Positions 5,984 to 7,599 of a stretch of DNA of 7,599 nucleotides are shown here, one piece after another. How positions within the stretch are numbered: the first letter of the stretch is position 1; each line of letters starts with the position of its first letter. Source of the DNA: Pseudomonadota bacterium (GTDB lineage: Bacteria > Pseudomonadota > Gammaproteobacteria > Burkholderiales > Burkholderiaceae); NCBI GenBank assembly GCA_021778935.1, contig JAJYBQ010000122.1, forward strand, positions 1 to 7,599, written 5' to 3'. A program made the translations under genes and the position numbers. The notes under the pieces are model-generated. The model was not told the DNA's origin. It made no database searches and saw nothing but the letters and a program-made list of their open reading frames with translations.

Positions 5984-6214
5984 CGGAAATCCCGCGGAAA
6001 TCCGTCCCAATTTCGCGCTTCATCCTGGCGCATGGCCACTGTCCGCGCGATCTGCACCTCGGTTCTTATATCCTCATCATCTTGATCTGTGGGAAAATCC
6101 CGCCCGATTCCCGGTTGCCGATGGAGTTGCCTCGGAGGGGATGCGATCCATCACGCGGAATCGACGATCGCTTCGCCGAACCGCAAAACCGATAACCAAG
6201 CGTTTCCAACCAGC
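5984..6214. promoter_or_regulatory. Divergent intergenic region between the GGDEF/EAL gene and the polyketide synthase
   Basis: This 231-base spacer must hold promoters for both genes. On the minus strand TATAAG at 6070-6065 is a possible -10, but the matching -35 (CCCACA) is poor. On the plus strand I see no convincing promoter. It also contains GGGAAAATCCC (6091-6101), a GGAGGGG at 6134-6140, and two CGGAAATCC copies at 5984-5992 and 5995-6003. Confidence 0.4.
5997..6014. promoter_or_regulatory. Second copy of the GAAAT...ATTTC inverted repeat
   Basis: GAAAT (5997-6001) is inverted as ATTTC (6010-6014) with an 8-base spacer. The 20 bases 5997-6016 align with 2782-2802 at 18 of 21 positions. 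It lies 14 to 31 bases upstream of the preferred GGDEF/EAL start, so a regulator bound here could affect transcription or translation of that gene. Purely positional evidence. Confidence 0.3.
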
Positions 6215-7599
6215 TTGAAAAATACCGACCAAACGGCGAACCCGATTGCCATCGTCGGCGTGGGGCTGCGCCTGCCCGGAAACGTCGACCACCTCGACAC
6301 GCTGTGGCAGCGCCTCGCCGCCCGTCATGATCTGGTAACCGAAATCGACCCCGCGCGCTGGGCCGTCGATACCTTGTCGCACCCGCGCCGTTCGGAGCCG
6401 GGGCGCAGCATCACGTTCGCCGCCGGCGTGCTCGACGACGTTGCCGGATTCGACGCCGGCTTCTTCGGCATCGCCCCGCGCGAAGCGGAAATGATGGATC
6501 CCCAGCAGCGTCTGCTGCTGGAGGTGGCCTGGGAAGCGTTCGAAGACGCCGGCATCCGCCCCGCAGCGATGGCCGGCAGCGCGTGCGCGGTGTTCGTCGG
6601 CATCTCGGGGCTGGACTATGGCATGCGGGTGCTCGACGATCTCGCCAGCATGTCGGCCCACTCGATGACCGGCAACACCATGAGCGTGGCGGCCAACCGC
6701 CTCTCCTGGGTGTTCGATCTGCACGGCCCGAGCATGGTGGTCGACACCGCCTGCTCGTCCTCGCTGGTCGCCTTGCACCAGGCCTGCGAGGTACTCCGCG
6801 CGGGCCAGGCGCCGGCGGCGCTCGTGGGCGGCGTCAACCTGCTGCTCCACCCCTACCCGTTCGTGGGCTTCACCAAGGCGTCGATGCTCTCGGCCACCGG
6901 TCGCTGCCGCGCGTTCGGCGCCGGCGGCGACGGCTATGTGCGCGGCGAGGGCGGCGGCGTGCTGCTTCTCAAGCCGCTCGCCGACGCCCTGCGCGACGGC
7001 GATCGCATCCGCGGCGTGATCCGCGCCACCGGTGTCAACGCCGACGGCGCGCGCAAGACGGGCCTCACCATTCCCAGCGGCGAAGCCCAGGCCGAACTGA
7101 TGCGCGACGTGCTCGCGCGCTCCGGCCTGCACCCGAAGGACATCGGCTACCTCGAAGCGCACGGCACCGGTACCCGCATCGGCGACCCGATCGAGGCGGC
7201 GGCGGTGGCTGCGGTCTACGGTGGCGCCGGCCGCGCACAGCCGCTACCCATCGGCTCCGTCAAGAGCAACCTCGGCCACCTCGAACCGGCTTCGGGCATG
7301 GCCGGCCTGGCCAAGGCGCTCACCGTGCTCGAACACGGCGTCGCGCCGCCGTCCCTGCACGCCGACACGCTCAACCCGGATATCGACTTCGACGCCCTCG
7401 GCCTGCGCGTGGCCCGCGAGGCGATCGCCCTGCCCGCCGACCGTCGGCGCGTCGCCGTCAATTCGTTCGGTTTCGGCGGCGTCAACGCCCATGTCATCCT
7501 CGAACCGGCTCCCGCCCGGGCCGGCGCGCCCGCCCCGGCGTCGGCGGCACCCTCGGCCTCGATCGTGTCGCCGGCGGGGTCGTCGGCCGCGGCCGCCCC
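6215..7599 (+). CDS. Type I polyketide synthase, N-terminal ketosynthase (3' end outside window)
   Basis: The frame runs to the right edge with 461 full codons. It begins at TTG 6215 (reading MKNTDQTANPIAIVGVGLRL), which puts the start directly before the first ketosynthase strand; no ATG is available in frame, and a GTG at 6089 would add 42 residues of unlikely sequence. Residues about 9-430 are a complete beta-ketoacyl synthase: DTACSSSLVALHQA with nucleophile Cys180, EAHGTGT with His316, SNLGHLEPASGMAG with His355, and the closing NSFGFGGVNAHVILE. The intact triad indicates a condensing, not merely decarboxylating, domain. From about 431 an Ala/Pro/Ser-rich linker begins, as is usual before an acyltransferase or further domains. 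The TTG has no Shine-Dalgarno sequence, so the start is less sure than the domain. The product cannot be predicted from one domain. Confidence 0.9.
   Translation, partial: MKNTDQTANPIAIVGVGLRLPGNVDHLDTLWQRLAARHDLVTEIDPARWAVDTLSHPRRSEPGRSITFAAGVLDDVAGFDAGFFGIAPREAEMMDPQQRLLLEVAWEAFEDAGIRPAAMAGSACAVFVGISGLDYGMRVLDDLASMSAHSMTGNTMSVAANRLSWVFDLHGPSMVVDTACSSSLVALHQACEVLRAGQAPAALVGGVNLLLHPYPFVGFTKASMLSATGRCRAFGAGGDGYVRGEGGGVLLLKPLADALRDGDRIRGVIRATGVNADGARKTGLTIPSGEAQAELMRDVLARSGLHPKDIGYLEAHGTGTRIGDPIEAAAVAAVYGGAGRAQPLPIGSVKSNLGHLEPASGMAGLAKALTVLEHGVAPPSLHADTLNPDIDFDALGLRVAREAIALPADRRRVAVNSFGFGGVNAHVILEPAPARAGAPAPASAAPSASIVSPAGSSAAAA

Noticed and set aside
4955..6085. Long plus-strand open frame of 376 codons opposite the GGDEF/EAL gene
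   Set aside because: It lies wholly antisense to a gene with clear domain motifs and shows no domain itself; high GC makes such antisense frames common.
6089..6214. In-frame GTG start adding 42 residues to the polyketide synthase
   Set aside because: No ribosome site, and the added residues do not resemble a ketosynthase N-terminus or docking domain.
6077..7162. Minus-strand open frame of 361 codons opposite the ketosynthase
   Set aside because: It is antisense to an intact ketosynthase with its full catalytic triad.

Overview
The window is GC-rich DNA, most likely from a betaproteobacterium or a related proteobacterium. This is inferred from a PEP-CTERM exosortase substrate, a PsiE-family membrane protein, a GGDEF/EAL regulator, a type I polyketide synthase, and dispersed CCCTCTCCCGC hairpins. 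No rRNA, complete tRNA, CRISPR array or intact transposase was seen.

Left part (1 to about 1750): accessory and decaying. A gene cut by the left edge encodes an ImmA/IrrE-like protein whose HExxH metal site is replaced. On the opposite strand lies a ruined island remnant. It consists of a frameshifted Xre/MbcA/ParS-type antitoxin, a RES-domain toxin with an internal deletion that removes the segment expected to hold its conserved serine, and a headless and tailless fragment of a tyrosine recombinase.

Middle part (1746 to 3811): a 363-base stretch rich in palindromes and REP-like repeats, then psiE on the minus strand. Divergent from psiE is a 240-residue PEP-CTERM protein. It has a near-consensus sigma-54 promoter (GG-N10-GC with GGCAC and TTGCT blocks) about 45 bases upstream of its start, and an inverted repeat centred about 79 bases upstream of the predicted transcription start. 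This fits the known RpoN-dependent control of some exosortase substrates. A cluster of REP-like hairpins fills the gap between the convergent ends of the PEP-CTERM gene and the next gene.

Right part (3812 to 7599): a minus-strand PAS-GGDEF-EAL protein of 723 residues has intact GGDEF and EAL catalytic motifs but no RxxD inhibitory site. It is divergent, across 231 bases, from the start of a type I polyketide synthase. Only the complete N-terminal ketosynthase domain (Cys180, His316, His355) and the beginning of an Ala/Pro-rich linker lie inside the window.

Taken together, the right two thirds look like a surface or secreted-product locus (exosortase substrate, c-di-GMP turnover, polyketide). 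A functional link between these genes is inference from adjacency only. The left third is a genomic-island scar. I found no clearly new multi-gene system. The best leads are the sigma-54 promoter with its inverted repeat, a related copy of which lies in front of the GGDEF/EAL gene, and the scrambled toxin/antitoxin/integrase remnant.
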